A program made the translations under genes and the position numbers. The notes below the pieces were generated by a model, which saw only the letters and a list, made by a program, of their open reading frames with translations, did not search any database and was not told the origin of the DNA. 64,000 nt of DNA from Clostridia bacterium (lineage in GTDB: Bacteria > Bacillota > Clostridia > Christensenellales > Aristaeellaceae). Below, piece by piece: positions 46,761 through 55,700 of the stretch. Every line of letters starts with the position of its first letter. Positions within the stretch are counted from its first letter, which is position 1. Location of the stretch: assembly GCA_017410455.1 (NCBI GenBank), contig JAFQQT010000038.1:1-64000 (forward strand), read 5' to 3'.

Positions 46761-47468
46761 ATGAAACCCATCATCGGCGTCACCAGCAGCATTACCGCAG
46801 ATGCGCTCATCCTGCAGATGAACCGCAGCTATCCCGAATCCATCGCGCAGGCAGGCGGCGCTGCGCTGCTCCTCCCTGCTACGGAGGATGCGGACACCAT
46901 CGCCCGCTATGCTGATATGCTTGACGGGCTCCTCCTCACCGGCGGCGACGATGTGGATCCCGCCCTGTATGGTGAGTTCCAGCGCTGGGACTGCGGCGAT
47001 ATCAGCCCCCTGCGGGACGCCTTCGAAATGGCGGTCTGCAGCGCGTTTATCGCCCGGGAAAAACCCATTCTGGGCATATGCCGCGGCATTCAGCTGCTCA
47101 ATGTGGCCCTTGGCGGAACGCTGCATCAGGATCTGGCCCATGAAATCCCCAACAGCATCGCCCACCGGCAGAAGCAGCCGTCCTGCCATCCATCCCACCC
47201 GGTGATGCTCTCCGAGGACTCCCTGCTGCGGGATATGTTCGGTGAAAAGCTGCTGGTCAATTCCCACCACCATCAGGCTGTGCGGGATCCCGGGCAGGGT
47301 CTGAGGATTACCGCGACAGCCCCGGATGGCGTTGTTGAAGCCGTCGAACATGCAACGCTCCCCTTCTGCGTGGGCGTTCAGTGGCACCCCGAACGGATGT
47401 GGCGTCAGCGCGGCGGAGAAGACCAGTTGAAACTCTTCAGAGCCTTTGTTCAGGCCTGCGCCAAATAA
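46761..47468 (+). CDS. Gamma-glutamyl-gamma-aminobutyrate hydrolase family protein (class I glutamine amidotransferase, C26)
   Basis: 235 residues. Class I amidotransferase motifs are LLTGGDDVDPALYGE, ILGICRGIQLLNVALGG (nucleophile Cys), VNSHHHQAV and VGVQWHPE (His and Glu of the triad). It resembles PuuD, which releases GABA from gamma-glutamyl-GABA, but this family is broad and no polyamine genes lie nearby. Cotranscribed with the preceding nuclease gene. Confidence 0.9.
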   Translation: MKPIIGVTSSITADALILQMNRSYPESIAQAGGAALLLPATEDADTIARYADMLDGLLLTGGDDVDPALYGEFQRWDCGDISPLRDAFEMAVCSAFIAREKPILGICRGIQLLNVALGGTLHQDLAHEIPNSIAHRQKQPSCHPSHPVMLSEDSLLRDMFGEKLLVNSHHHQAVRDPGQGLRITATAPDGVVEAVEHATLPFCVGVQWHPERMWRQRGGEDQLKLFRAFVQACAK

Positions 47469-47470
47469 AC

Positions 47471-47507
47471 AAGCTGCACCCGGCTCTTCGCTGGAGTGCA
47501 GCTTTTT
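47471..47507. terminator. Terminator between the C26 gene and the convergent Xre gene
   Basis: AAGCTGCAC (47471-47479) pairs with GTGCAGCTT (47496-47504), followed by TTTCT. Confidence 0.85.
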
Positions 47508-47510
47508 CTG

Positions 47511-48023
47511 TCAGTTGATGATGTAGTATTCTCCCCGTGCGTCTCTGAGCTGGTCGATGAACGCCTCGGTCATTTCAAGCTCATCGGGTTCCAGTCTGCA
47601 AAGCTTGCTGAGCAGCGAAACAGGGATGCTTTGCCGGCGTGGCTGATTCAGCTCGGCAATCCTTGCACGTTCGGCATCGGATACAGCAGGGTATTCCACC
47701 TCTGTGACCGGTTCCGGCGCTTTTCTGCCGGATTTCTGCTTTTTCGCTTTTGCCCCCGCTTCGCGCCCGGTGCGCGCGTTTCCCTCTGACTGTTCTTCAC
47801 TGGTGCGGATATCAGGCCTCATCTGATCTGAAAAGCCCAGCAGATAATCGACAGCGACGTTACAGTGATATGCAATGCACAGCAACTGCTCAATACTCGG
47901 TGCGAGGGAATTCGGCTCCTCCCATTGCTTCACGCAACTGACGCTAACGCGCATCGTCTGCGCCAGTTGCTCGTGAGAGATATTGCATGCTTCGCGAACC
48001 TGCTTCAGCCTTTTGTGGAACAC
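47511..48023 (-). CDS. Xre-family HTH transcriptional regulator
   Basis: 170 residues if started at the GTG at 48023, nine bases after AAGGAG. An in-frame GTG at 48056 would add 11 residues but has no ribosome binding site. The N-terminal HTH reads KRLKQVREACNISHEQLAQTMRVSVSCVKQWE, with SIEQLLCIAYHCNVAVDYLLG completing the domain (about 1-60). A basic, disordered linker (KAKKQKSGRK) leads to a short conserved C-terminal helical part. It is transcribed alone and an AT-rich inverted repeat just upstream may be its operator. Targets unknown. Confidence 0.85.
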   Translation of the reverse strand: MFHKRLKQVREACNISHEQLAQTMRVSVSCVKQWEEPNSLAPSIEQLLCIAYHCNVAVDYLLGFSDQMRPDIRTSEEQSEGNARTGREAGAKAKKQKSGRKAPEPVTEVEYPAVSDAERARIAELNQPRRQSIPVSLLSKLCRLEPDELEMTEAFIDQLRDARGEYYIIN

Positions 48024-48058
48024 GCTACATTTCTCCTTCAGAATATTATTTGCCACTT

Positions 48059-48080
48059 TTCAGCAATTAATTATGCTGAA
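48059..48080. promoter_or_regulatory. Inverted repeat upstream of the Xre gene, candidate operator
   Basis: TTCAGCA and TGCTGAA flank ATTAATTA; the 22-base element is fully symmetric and AT-rich in an otherwise GC-rich region. Its position 36 bases upstream of the Xre start suits autoregulation. Confidence 0.5.
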
Positions 48081-48150
48081 TTTGCATCGACTGTTACAGG
48101 CTCAGAAAGATTTTTCGTTCAAATCCACCTGCATAGCCATGAAAGGGACT

Positions 48151-48185
48151 CACAGTGCGCGCATCGTCGTGTTCTCGCAGCTGTG
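48151..48185 (-). terminator. Weak candidate terminator after the GH5 gene
   Basis: Read leftward, CACAGCTGCG pairs with CGCACTGTG (one bulged base); only TTTC follows after six bases. Confidence 0.35.
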
Positions 48186-48207
48186 AATCCCCCTTAGCAG
48201 ATAAGAT

Positions 48208-49764
48208 TTATTTGCCGATGTAGCACAGTTCGTATGCGACAGCAGTCCCTTCTGCAACGATGCTCACGCTGCTGATCATCGCTGCATCGATCCCTGCTGC
48301 CTCGCAGGCAGACATCACCTTGCCCATGCTGAACCATGCGACGCGCTGTGTGCCCATGTTGTCCACGCGGTCAGGCTCAACGCTGACGGTCACATCCTGA
48401 CCGTTCGTCTTCAGGTGGAGGCTGGGCGTGCCATCGCCGGTGAAGATCACGGCGATCGTACGGCTGGCCGCATACCACTCTGCCTTGCTGGCAAAGCTGA
48501 CGCCCGCGCCGTTCAGGAACGCACCATTGACATTACCCCACAGGATCGTGCCGTTGAGGGCGGACTTCTCCGGCATCAGGGAGCGGCGGCCGGAACCCCG
48601 CTCACAGGAGGCAGCACCGGCAAAGAGCTGCTCAAGCACCTCGGGATAAGGGTACGGCGTGCGCTGGCTGCGCAGCTTCTCGTTGATGGCGCGGCGCACC
48701 CACACATGGCACTCGCCACCGGAAACCTGGTTGTTGCCGTTGTCCCAGATGAGGATCGGTACGCCATAGGCCGTGGACTTCATGCCCATATAGTAGGCCC
48801 AGGCTGCACGGGCGTCATGGTTGTTGCCGGTGTTCGTCGCGCCGGTTTCACCCATGATGACCGGAATCCCCTTCTCCAGGAAGAGCTTCTCGATGTTGCT
48901 GAACACCGTGTCGATGGAGCTTGTGTGCGCCTTGTTGTTGGGGTCGAAGGTGGTCTGCTTGTCGCTCAGGCAGAAGTCGTAGGGGCTGTAGCAGTGAACA
49001 GAGATGATGATGTTCTCCGCCTGCTGGTCGCCGAAGGTGGGGATCTCGATGGCCGCCATGGCCGCAGAGCTGCTGGAAGCCGCATACCCGGGGATCATCA
49101 GCGCACGTTCGCCATTATACCCCTTGGCGTCGGTGCGGATGGTATTAACGAAGACCTGGTTGAGGTAGTTCACCGCATTAAAGCCCGAACGGCTTCCGTT
49201 CCATTCCACGCTCGTGCCAGCCATGCGCGGCTCGTTCATGGATTCGAAGATCAGGTGCTGATCGTAATCCGCAAAGGCCTCTGCGATCTGCCCCCACACA
49301 GCAGCCAGCTGCACACCGATGGCCTCGTAATCCTTGTCCATGGTTTTGGTATTCAGCCAATCCTCATGGTGCATGTTGATGATGACATAAAGGTCGCAGG
49401 CGTAGGCATAGTCCACCACTTCGCGGATGCGGGCCATGAAGGCAGGATCGATGGTGAACGTGCCATCGTCCGAGATATGGCGGTACCAGGTGATGGGGAT
49501 GCGGATGCAGTTGAAGCCCGCATCCTTCACGCGCTGGATAAGCGCCAGATCAACCACCGGGTTGCCCCAGCTGGTTTCGTGGCTGTAGATGTCCGGGGCG
49601 GTATAGCCCGTGGCGTCAAAGGTGTTGCCCAGGTTCCAGCCGATGCGCATCTCATCCACGATCTGCTGGGCTGTCATACCGGTCAGGGGTGCGGTTTCCT
49701 CGGCATGGGCAGTCAACCCCGCCAGGGCACAGAGCGTCAGAAGCATGCAGATGATCCTCTTCAT
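48208..49764 (-). CDS. Exported GH5 endoglucanase (cellulase)
   Basis: 518 residues with a signal peptide (KRIICMLLTLCALAGLTAHA). The catalytic barrel shows RIGWNLGNTFDATG, HETSWGNP, INMHHEDW, LIFESMNEPRMAG (acid/base Glu) and PVIMGETGA (nucleophile Glu), typical of GH5 cellulases. The final 130 residues form a beta-rich domain that may bind carbohydrate. The ribosome binding site AAGGAGG overlaps the stop codon of tex, so it is the last gene of that leftward run, an unusual partner for a housekeeping gene. Confidence 0.93.
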   Translation of the reverse strand: MKRIICMLLTLCALAGLTAHAEETAPLTGMTAQQIVDEMRIGWNLGNTFDATGYTAPDIYSHETSWGNPVVDLALIQRVKDAGFNCIRIPITWYRHISDDGTFTIDPAFMARIREVVDYAYACDLYVIINMHHEDWLNTKTMDKDYEAIGVQLAAVWGQIAEAFADYDQHLIFESMNEPRMAGTSVEWNGSRSGFNAVNYLNQVFVNTIRTDAKGYNGERALMIPGYAASSSSAAMAAIEIPTFGDQQAENIIISVHCYSPYDFCLSDKQTTFDPNNKAHTSSIDTVFSNIEKLFLEKGIPVIMGETGATNTGNNHDARAAWAYYMGMKSTAYGVPILIWDNGNNQVSGGECHVWVRRAINEKLRSQRTPYPYPEVLEQLFAGAASCERGSGRRSLMPEKSALNGTILWGNVNGAFLNGAGVSFASKAEWYAASRTIAVIFTGDGTPSLHLKTNGQDVTVSVEPDRVDNMGTQRVAWFSMGKVMSACEAAGIDAAMISSVSIVAEGTAVAYELCYIGK

Positions 49765-49779
49765 TGCAGATTTCCTCCT

Positions 49780-51939
49780 TTACTTGCCGGGCTTGCGCAT
49801 CGTCAGGCTGATGCGCTTGCGCTTCACGTCCACTTCAAGGACCCACACCGTCACGATATCGCCCACGCGGACGACCTCGCTGGGGTGCCTGACGCCCCGG
49901 CCGCTGCGCAGCTGACTGATGTGTACCAGGCCATCCTGATGCACGCCAATGTCAACGAAAGCGCCGAAGTCCGTCACGTTGCGCACGGTGCCCTTGAGTT
50001 CCATGCCGGCCTTCAGGTCCTCCAGGTGCATCACATCCGAGCGGAGTTCAGGCTGGGGCAGCTCGTCGCGGGGATCGCGGCCAGGCTTGTTCAGTTCGGC
50101 AGCGATGTCCCGCAGGGTGGGTTCGCCCACGCCCAGTTCTGCCGCCAGTGCCGCAAAGCCATGCTGCTGCGCCAGGGCTTCGATCTTCCCCACCGCCTGC
50201 GCGGGAGTCAGGCTGAAGGTCTTCAGCAGCGCCTTTGCGGCGGCATAGCTCTCAGGATGAACGCCGGTGTTTTCAATCAGATCCTTCGCGCCGGGGATGC
50301 GCAGGAAGCCAGCGCACTGCTCGAAGGCCTTCGGGCCCAGGCGGGGCACCTTCTTCAGCTGTGCGCGGTTGGCAAAGGGACCATTCTCTTCGCGGTAGGC
50401 CACGATATTGGCCGCGATGGTCTTGTTCACACCCGCCACATAGGACAGCAGCGCCGCAGAAGCCGTGTTCACATCCACGCCGACCGCGTTCACGCAGTCC
50501 TCCACCACGCCCGCCAAAGCTGCATCCAGCTCCGCAGCCTTCAGGTCATGCTGATACTGACCCACGCCGATGGCCTTGGGGTCGATCTTGACCAGTTCAG
50601 CCAGGGGATCCTGCAGGCGGCGGGCAATGGAGATGGCCGAGCGGATGTTCACTTCATACTGCGGGAACTCGTCTGCCGCAGCCTTCGAGGCGGAATATAC
50701 CGACGCGCCCGCCTCGCTGACCACCATGTAGCCAAGGCTGGCAGAAAGACCGGTTTCATGCAGGAGCTCGGCGAAGAACTGCTCGGTTTCACGGCCCGCT
50801 GTGCCATTGCCGATAGCAGCCAGGGTCACATGATGGCGGCGGATCAGCTGCGCGACGGTCGCCTTTGCGGCTTCCAGTGCCCTCTGCCCGCGCTGCACGG
50901 GATAGATCACCGCCGTATCCAGCACACGGCCCGTTTCATCCACCACCGCCACCTTGCAGCCGTGCGCATAGCCGGGATCCAGCGCCATGGTGACGCGCCC
51001 CTTGACAGGCGGGGCCATCAGCAAAGGCCGCAGGTTCAGCGCAAATACGCGGATGGCCGCAGCCTGTGCCTTGTCAGTCATCTCCCCACGCATCTCCGTG
51101 TCCAGCGAGGGCGCAATCAGCCGGACATAGGCGTCATCGCAGGCCCGGGCAACATAATCCGTGGACGGCGCCGCCACCTTCGCCACGCGGCCGAAACGGC
51201 ACATGCGCTGCGCCAGCTCCACATTCACAGCGATGGAAACCTTCAGCACACCGGCCTTCTCTCCGCGATCCATGGCGAGGATCCGATGGCCCGGCATCAT
51301 CCGCATGGGCTCCCGGTGGTCGTGGTACATGGTGTACACCGTATCTTCGATATCATCCTTGGCCAGGCGCGTTTCGACGACGGCTTCACGGTGGTAATAA
51401 TCCTTCAGGCGGCCGCGGAGGGCTGCATCATCCGAGACCATCTCAGCGATGACGTCCATGGCGCCCTGCAGTGCGTCCTCAGCCGTGGGCACGCCTTTTT
51501 CAGCATCAACATAAGCGGCTGCTTCCGTTTCCGGAATGAACTTCGCATCCTGCAGCAGGAGCGCTGCAGCCAGCGGTTCCAGCCCACGCTCCCTGGCGAT
51601 GCTGGCGCGGGTGCGGCGCTTGGGCCGATAGGGGCGGTAGATGTCCTCCAGCTGGGACATGGTGGCCGCAGCATCCAGCTTCGCCTGAAGCGCCTCCGAC
51701 CAGACCTCCAGCTTCCTGAGGCTCTCGCTGATTTCATTCCTGCGCTGCTCGATGTTGCGCAGCGCACCCAGGCGGTCGGAAATGTCGCGCAGCTGCTGAT
51801 CATCCAGCGATCCATGCTGCTCCTTGCGGTAGCGGGCGATGAAGGGCAGCGTTGCGCCCTCGTCCAGCAGGTTGATAACGGCTTCGATCTGCCAGGGCTG
51901 CACACCAAATTCATGGCAGAGCGTCTGTGTGATGTTCAA
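49780..51939 (-). CDS. tex: RNA-binding transcription accessory protein Tex
   Basis: 719 residues from a TTG start eight bases after AGGAGG. Tex architecture is complete: N-terminal helical part (GATLPFIARYRKE), YqgF nuclease-like domain (MALDPGYAHGCKVAVVDETG), helix-hairpin-helix (VDVNTASAALLSYVAGVNKTIAANIVAYREENG) and a C-terminal S1 domain (GMELKGTVRNVTDFGAFVDIGVHQDGLVHIS, about 645-715). It binds RNA and is linked to transcription and ribosome-associated functions. It lies between yaiI and the GH5 gene. Confidence 0.96.
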   Translation of the reverse strand: MNITQTLCHEFGVQPWQIEAVINLLDEGATLPFIARYRKEQHGSLDDQQLRDISDRLGALRNIEQRRNEISESLRKLEVWSEALQAKLDAAATMSQLEDIYRPYRPKRRTRASIARERGLEPLAAALLLQDAKFIPETEAAAYVDAEKGVPTAEDALQGAMDVIAEMVSDDAALRGRLKDYYHREAVVETRLAKDDIEDTVYTMYHDHREPMRMMPGHRILAMDRGEKAGVLKVSIAVNVELAQRMCRFGRVAKVAAPSTDYVARACDDAYVRLIAPSLDTEMRGEMTDKAQAAAIRVFALNLRPLLMAPPVKGRVTMALDPGYAHGCKVAVVDETGRVLDTAVIYPVQRGQRALEAAKATVAQLIRRHHVTLAAIGNGTAGRETEQFFAELLHETGLSASLGYMVVSEAGASVYSASKAAADEFPQYEVNIRSAISIARRLQDPLAELVKIDPKAIGVGQYQHDLKAAELDAALAGVVEDCVNAVGVDVNTASAALLSYVAGVNKTIAANIVAYREENGPFANRAQLKKVPRLGPKAFEQCAGFLRIPGAKDLIENTGVHPESYAAAKALLKTFSLTPAQAVGKIEALAQQHGFAALAAELGVGEPTLRDIAAELNKPGRDPRDELPQPELRSDVMHLEDLKAGMELKGTVRNVTDFGAFVDIGVHQDGLVHISQLRSGRGVRHPSEVVRVGDIVTVWVLEVDVKRKRISLTMRKPGK

Positions 51940-51954
51940 GGGAATCCCCTCCTG

Positions 51955-52416
51955 TTACGTTTTGTGCTGTTCGGCCTCGTCCAGCAGGGCGGAGAAGGCC
52001 TCGCGGAAGCGTCGCCGGTCATCGTCGGTGAACCGGGCAGGGCCGCGCAGATGATGCTTGCCGGAGGCGCGACGGGCCTTTTTGGCCATATGGCGCTCCA
52101 TGAGCATCAGGTCGATGTTGTCGTCGGTGTAGCGTTTGCCGGTGTGGTGCAGGGCATAAGCTCCCCTGCCCAGCGCCATGGCGGCCACGCCGTAATCCTG
52201 GGTGATGACGACGTCGCCCCGGCGGCAGAGGTTCATCAGGGCGATGTCCACCGCATCCGCGCCGGAGGAAATGTAGCACACCTCAGCCCAGTCGCTGGTC
52301 AGCAGATGGTGCTCGTCGCACAGCAGCGTCACCGGCAGTGCGCGGCTGCGCGCGATGTCGACCGCCTCGCGCACCACGGGACATGCGTCCGCGTCGATGA
52401 GGATGCGCAGGGTCAT
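51955..52416 (-). CDS. YaiI/YqxD family protein (UPF0178)
   Basis: 153 residues. PIN-like family signatures are ILIDADACPVVREAV, GADAVDIALMNLCRRGDVVITQDYGVAAMAL and GKRYTDDNIDLMLMERH. The conserved acidic residues suggest a metal-dependent nuclease fold, but no activity is established. It overlaps the upstream deformylase-like gene by four bases. Confidence 0.93.
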   Translation of the reverse strand: MTLRILIDADACPVVREAVDIARSRALPVTLLCDEHHLLTSDWAEVCYISSGADAVDIALMNLCRRGDVVITQDYGVAAMALGRGAYALHHTGKRYTDDNIDLMLMERHMAKKARRASGKHHLRGPARFTDDDRRRFREAFSALLDEAEQHKT

Positions 52417-52823
52417 ATGATCACCCCGTTGCAGTGGTCGATCTCATGCTGGATGATCTGCGCGATCCAGCCGGTGTACTTCTGTCTTCGGGGCAGGAAG
52501 CTCGCATCCAGGTAACTGACTTCGATATCACGGAAGCGGCGGCACTTCCTCACACCCGTCAGCGACAGGCAGCCCTCCTCGGCCTCATACTCGCCGCGCT
52601 TTGCGACGATGACCGGGTTGACCATCGTCAGCGCCATCGGACCCAGGCATACGGCAATGATACGCCTGCGCACGCCGATCATGTTGGCAGCCATGCCCAC
52701 GCAGCCGTCCCGGTGGGCGTTCAGGGTATCAACAAGGTCGCGGATGACGGCTGCATCCTCCCTGGTGGCCTCCTCCGAGGACTGCGAGAGGAAGAGCACA
52801 TCCTTCATGATGGGGCGGATCAT
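52413..52823 (-). CDS. def: Peptide deformylase-like protein
   Basis: 136 residues. Metal ligands are conserved in EEGCLSL (Cys) and IQHEIDHCNGVII (HExxH). Motif 1, usually GxGxAAxQIG, reads VGMAANMIGV here, so the catalytic Gln is replaced by Met. This occurs in a divergent branch and may alter activity; the organism may carry a canonical copy elsewhere. It removes N-formyl groups from new proteins if active. Overlaps both neighbours by four bases. Confidence 0.85.
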   Translation of the reverse strand: MIRPIMKDVLFLSQSSEEATREDAAVIRDLVDTLNAHRDGCVGMAANMIGVRRRIIAVCLGPMALTMVNPVIVAKRGEYEAEEGCLSLTGVRKCRRFRDIEVSYLDASFLPRRQKYTGWIAQIIQHEIDHCNGVII

Positions 52824-53479
52824 CGCTTGGTCACCACCGTGCCGTTCTGCTTATGGATGCTGTTTGCCGGCACCACGCCGCGCACGGAACTGAGCGGGTA
52901 CACATTGCTGTTGCGGCCGATGACCGTGCCGGGGTTCAGCACGCTGTTGCAGCCGACCTCCACATCATCGCCCAGCATCGCACCCATCTTCTTCAGGCCT
53001 GTTTCGATCGCCTCGCACGCGCCGCGCACGGTGACCAGCGTCTTATCGGACTTGACGTTGGAGGTGATGGATCCCGCGCCCATGTGGCTGCGGTAACCCA
53101 GGATGCTGTCGCCGACGTAGTTATAGTGGGGGGTCTGCACCTTGTCAAAGAGGATGACATTCTTCAGCTCCACGCTGTTGCCCACCACGCAGCCCGCGCC
53201 CACCAGCGCGCTGCCGCGTACGAAGGCGCAGTGGCGCACCTCGGTTTCCGGGCCGATGATGCAGGGCGCGCCAAGGTACGCCGTGGGGGCAACGGTGGCC
53301 GTGCGGTGCACCCACACCTGCGGGGCAACCTCTTCATACTCCGCAGCATCGAGGGCCGCGCCGATGCGCAGGATCTCCTCCTTAATGCCCTTCAGGGCTT
53401 CCCAGGGATAGGTGAAGCCGCGCAGGTAGTCTGCGGCCAGCGTATGTTCCAGGTCGTAGAGATCAAAGATCGTGTACAT
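52820..53479 (-). CDS. Left-handed beta-helix (hexapeptide) protein, GlmU C-terminal-like
   Basis: 219 residues; ATG seven bases after AGGAGG. Hexapeptide repeats run through most of it (VWVHRTATVAPTAYLGAPCIIGPETEV, NSVLNPGTVIGRNSNVYPLSSV). The pattern HYNYVGDSILGYRSHMGAGS and the NVKSDK region resemble the acetyltransferase half of GlmU, yet the pyrophosphorylase half is absent. It may be a sugar nucleotide acyltransferase; the substrate is unknown. It overlaps the VanZ gene by 17 bases. Confidence 0.85.
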   Translation of the reverse strand: MYTIFDLYDLEHTLAADYLRGFTYPWEALKGIKEEILRIGAALDAAEYEEVAPQVWVHRTATVAPTAYLGAPCIIGPETEVRHCAFVRGSALVGAGCVVGNSVELKNVILFDKVQTPHYNYVGDSILGYRSHMGAGSITSNVKSDKTLVTVRGACEAIETGLKKMGAMLGDDVEVGCNSVLNPGTVIGRNSNVYPLSSVRGVVPANSIHKQNGTVVTKR

Positions 53480-53936
53480 GTTTCTTCCTCCTGATTCTGA
53501 TGATCCAGCCCGTGAAGAGCACGCCCGCCGCCGCGCCCAGCGCGTCGATCATTACATCCGTGGGCGTACCCAGCCTACCGGGCACAAGGGTCTGATGGAA
53601 TTCATCCGTGGCGGCGTACAGGGTGGCAATGAGGATCGCAACCCAACCCCGCTGCGCCCCGTAGGCCCGCAGCAGCAGATGGATCAGCGCACCCAGCAGC
53701 GCGTATTCCAGCAGGTGCGCTCCCTTCCTCAGGAGCGTACCGAGGATGTAGCACAGCGTCTGCACGGCTGCCTCCGTCCCCTGCTGAAAAGCCGCGAGAA
53801 GCTCCGCGACAGGCTCCACGGCGTTCTGCGTCAGCGCATCTGACGCCGGGCCTTCCTGGGCCGAGAAGATGAAGATCGCCCCCATCAGGCAGATCGTCGC
53901 CGCCCAGAGAATTGCTTTGTACAGCCAGCCCGGCAT
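53463..53936 (-). CDS. VanZ-like membrane protein
   Basis: 157 residues with four predicted transmembrane segments. VanZ signatures are FIFSAQEGPAS, RKGAHLLEYALLGALIHL and ATDEFHQTLVPGRLGTPTDVMIDALGA. VanZ gives low-level teicoplanin resistance in enterococci, but most members, including this one without van genes nearby, have no known role. It appears to be the first gene of the leftward run to GH5. Confidence 0.9.
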   Translation of the reverse strand: MPGWLYKAILWAATICLMGAIFIFSAQEGPASDALTQNAVEPVAELLAAFQQGTEAAVQTLCYILGTLLRKGAHLLEYALLGALIHLLLRAYGAQRGWVAILIATLYAATDEFHQTLVPGRLGTPTDVMIDALGAAAGVLFTGWIIRIRRKKHVHDL

Positions 53937-54035
53937 TCGCCTGTCGCCACCTTTCCGCCATTGACATAACCTTGTTTATCTTCGCCGTTCATGGTGTGAA
54001 TTCCTGCTTTTGCATACGCTGAAGGCGTCTATGAG

Positions 54036-54064
54036 AAAAGGCCGCCTGCAAGCACAGGCAGCCT
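54036..54064 (-). terminator. Terminator of the UxuB-type gene
   Basis: Read leftward, AGGCTGCCTG pairs with CAGGCGGCCT (one wobble pair) around a six-base loop, then TTTTCTC. Confidence 0.82.
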
Positions 54065-54073
54065 TGAATGCGA

Positions 54074-55687
54074 TCACGCGAGGTACTTCTTCAGCGTCCG
54101 GCGGACAGCGCCCACGCCGCCCAGCATTTCACGGACATAGCCGATGATCTTCTCGCCAAGCCCCGCATACATCAGGTCCACGCCGAAGATGTTGGCATTG
54201 CTCAGGATCGGCTCCAGCTTTCCCTCCAGGGATTCCGGATGGCTGAGGGTCACGCCCGCCAGCTGCTGCTGCAGCATCGGCAGCAGCGGATCGGAGGAAA
54301 CAGCCATCTCCCCGCCCTTGTCATCCACTGCGATGAGATAGCGCAGCCAGCCCGCCAGCGCCAGGGGAATGGCCTTCAGGCTGTGAACATCCAGCGTGGG
54401 GCTGGCGATGTAAGCCTTGATGGTCTCGCCGTAGCGGATGGCCACCTTCTGGGAGGTGTCCGTGGCGATGCGCTGGGGTGCATCGGGGATGAAGGGATTG
54501 GGCAGACGTTGCCGGACGACCTCGTCGATGAAAGCGCGGGGCTTGATGATGCCCGGGTCCGTCACGACGGGCAGTCCCTCGGTGTAGCCGATGGCGCGCA
54601 CCAGCCTGACCAGCTCCGGATCCCGCATCTCCTCAGCAATGGAGGTATAGCCCAGCAGGCAGCCATACACCGCCAGCGCGGTGTGCAGCGGGTTCAGGCA
54701 GGTGGTGACCTTCATGCGCTCGGTCATGTTGACGGTCTCGCGGTCGGTCATATAAACGCCAGCCTTCTCCAGCGCCGGGCGGCCGTTGGGGAAGCGGTCC
54801 TCCACCACCAGATACTGCGGCACCTCCGCGTTCACAAAGGGCGCGATGTAGGTGTTGCGGCTGGTGACGATGGGTTCCATCGCCTCCACACCCAAGCCGA
54901 TGAGCTGATCGCGGATCACATCCGCAGGGCGGGGGGTGATCTTGTCGATCATCGTCCAGGGGAAGGACACGCGGGATTCATCCGCCACATAATCGGCGAA
55001 TGCCTGCGTTGCAAGTCCCCTTTCCACCCACCCGTTGACGATGGTCATCACGGACTGGCGGAGCCTTTCGCCATTGCGGCTGCAGTTGTCCATGGAAACC
55101 AGGGCAATGGGATGAGCACCTGCATTGAAACGCTGCAGCAGCATCGCCGCCACGATGGACATCGCGTGGCGCGGCTGCACAGGGCCGTTTTCAATGTCAG
55201 CCATGACGACAGGCGCCAGCTCCCCTGCCGGCGTTTTCACGGCATAGCCCTTCTCGGTGATGGTGAAGGAGGCCATTTGCAGCGAAGGATTGCGGAAGGC
55301 TTCCGCCAGGCAGCACCAGTCCGCCACGCAATCGCAGCTGGCCTTCAGCCCCTTTGCAATGGAGGCGACAACCTCCATGTTCGTGGAGCCGTCGGGCTTC
55401 AGGGCCACCATCAGCGTCATGGCGTCGTGGGGCGTATAGATGCGGTCAATGATGTCGTAATCAAAGGTTTCCGCAGCGATGATGCCGCTCTGTGCCTCGC
55501 CCGCGTTGAGCAGCTTCTGCTGCAGCCCCGCGATAAAGCCGCGGAAGATATTGCCCGCACCGAAGTGCACCCAGACCGGGTTCTCCATGGTCGAAGCGAC
55601 CATGTGCTCCCAGTCAAACTTCGGCAGCTTCACGCCGATCATTTCGTACCCGCGGACGTCCTGAATGCCCGCATAAGAGAGCTTCAT
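54074..55687 (-). CDS. uxuB: Mannitol dehydrogenase family oxidoreductase, likely fructuronate reductase
   Basis: 537 residues; ATG at 55687 after GGAGGCAGAAGCT. The long-chain polyol dehydrogenase fold is recognised by VHFGAGNIFRGFIAG (NAD site), the ALVSMDNCSRNGERL segment, FPWTMIDKITPR (catalytic Lys) and TCLNPLHTALAVYGCLLGY. In this family UxuB reduces fructuronate to mannonate in glucuronate breakdown, which fits the GH67 and pectinase genes. Mannitol or arabinitol dehydrogenase remains possible. It has a strong promoter, a long leader and a terminator. Confidence 0.85.
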   Translation of the reverse strand: MKLSYAGIQDVRGYEMIGVKLPKFDWEHMVASTMENPVWVHFGAGNIFRGFIAGLQQKLLNAGEAQSGIIAAETFDYDIIDRIYTPHDAMTLMVALKPDGSTNMEVVASIAKGLKASCDCVADWCCLAEAFRNPSLQMASFTITEKGYAVKTPAGELAPVVMADIENGPVQPRHAMSIVAAMLLQRFNAGAHPIALVSMDNCSRNGERLRQSVMTIVNGWVERGLATQAFADYVADESRVSFPWTMIDKITPRPADVIRDQLIGLGVEAMEPIVTSRNTYIAPFVNAEVPQYLVVEDRFPNGRPALEKAGVYMTDRETVNMTERMKVTTCLNPLHTALAVYGCLLGYTSIAEEMRDPELVRLVRAIGYTEGLPVVTDPGIIKPRAFIDEVVRQRLPNPFIPDAPQRIATDTSQKVAIRYGETIKAYIASPTLDVHSLKAIPLALAGWLRYLIAVDDKGGEMAVSSDPLLPMLQQQLAGVTLSHPESLEGKLEPILSNANIFGVDLMYAGLGEKIIGYVREMLGGVGAVRRTLKKYLA

Positions 55688-55700
55688 AGCTTCTGCCTCC

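Noticed and set aside
48415..52515. Rightward open frame of 1366 codons opposite GH5, tex, yaiI and part of the def-like gene
   Set aside because: All four opposite genes have recognisable families and coupled starts; the long frame has low-complexity His/Gly/Val-rich composition typical of antisense frames in GC-rich coding DNA.
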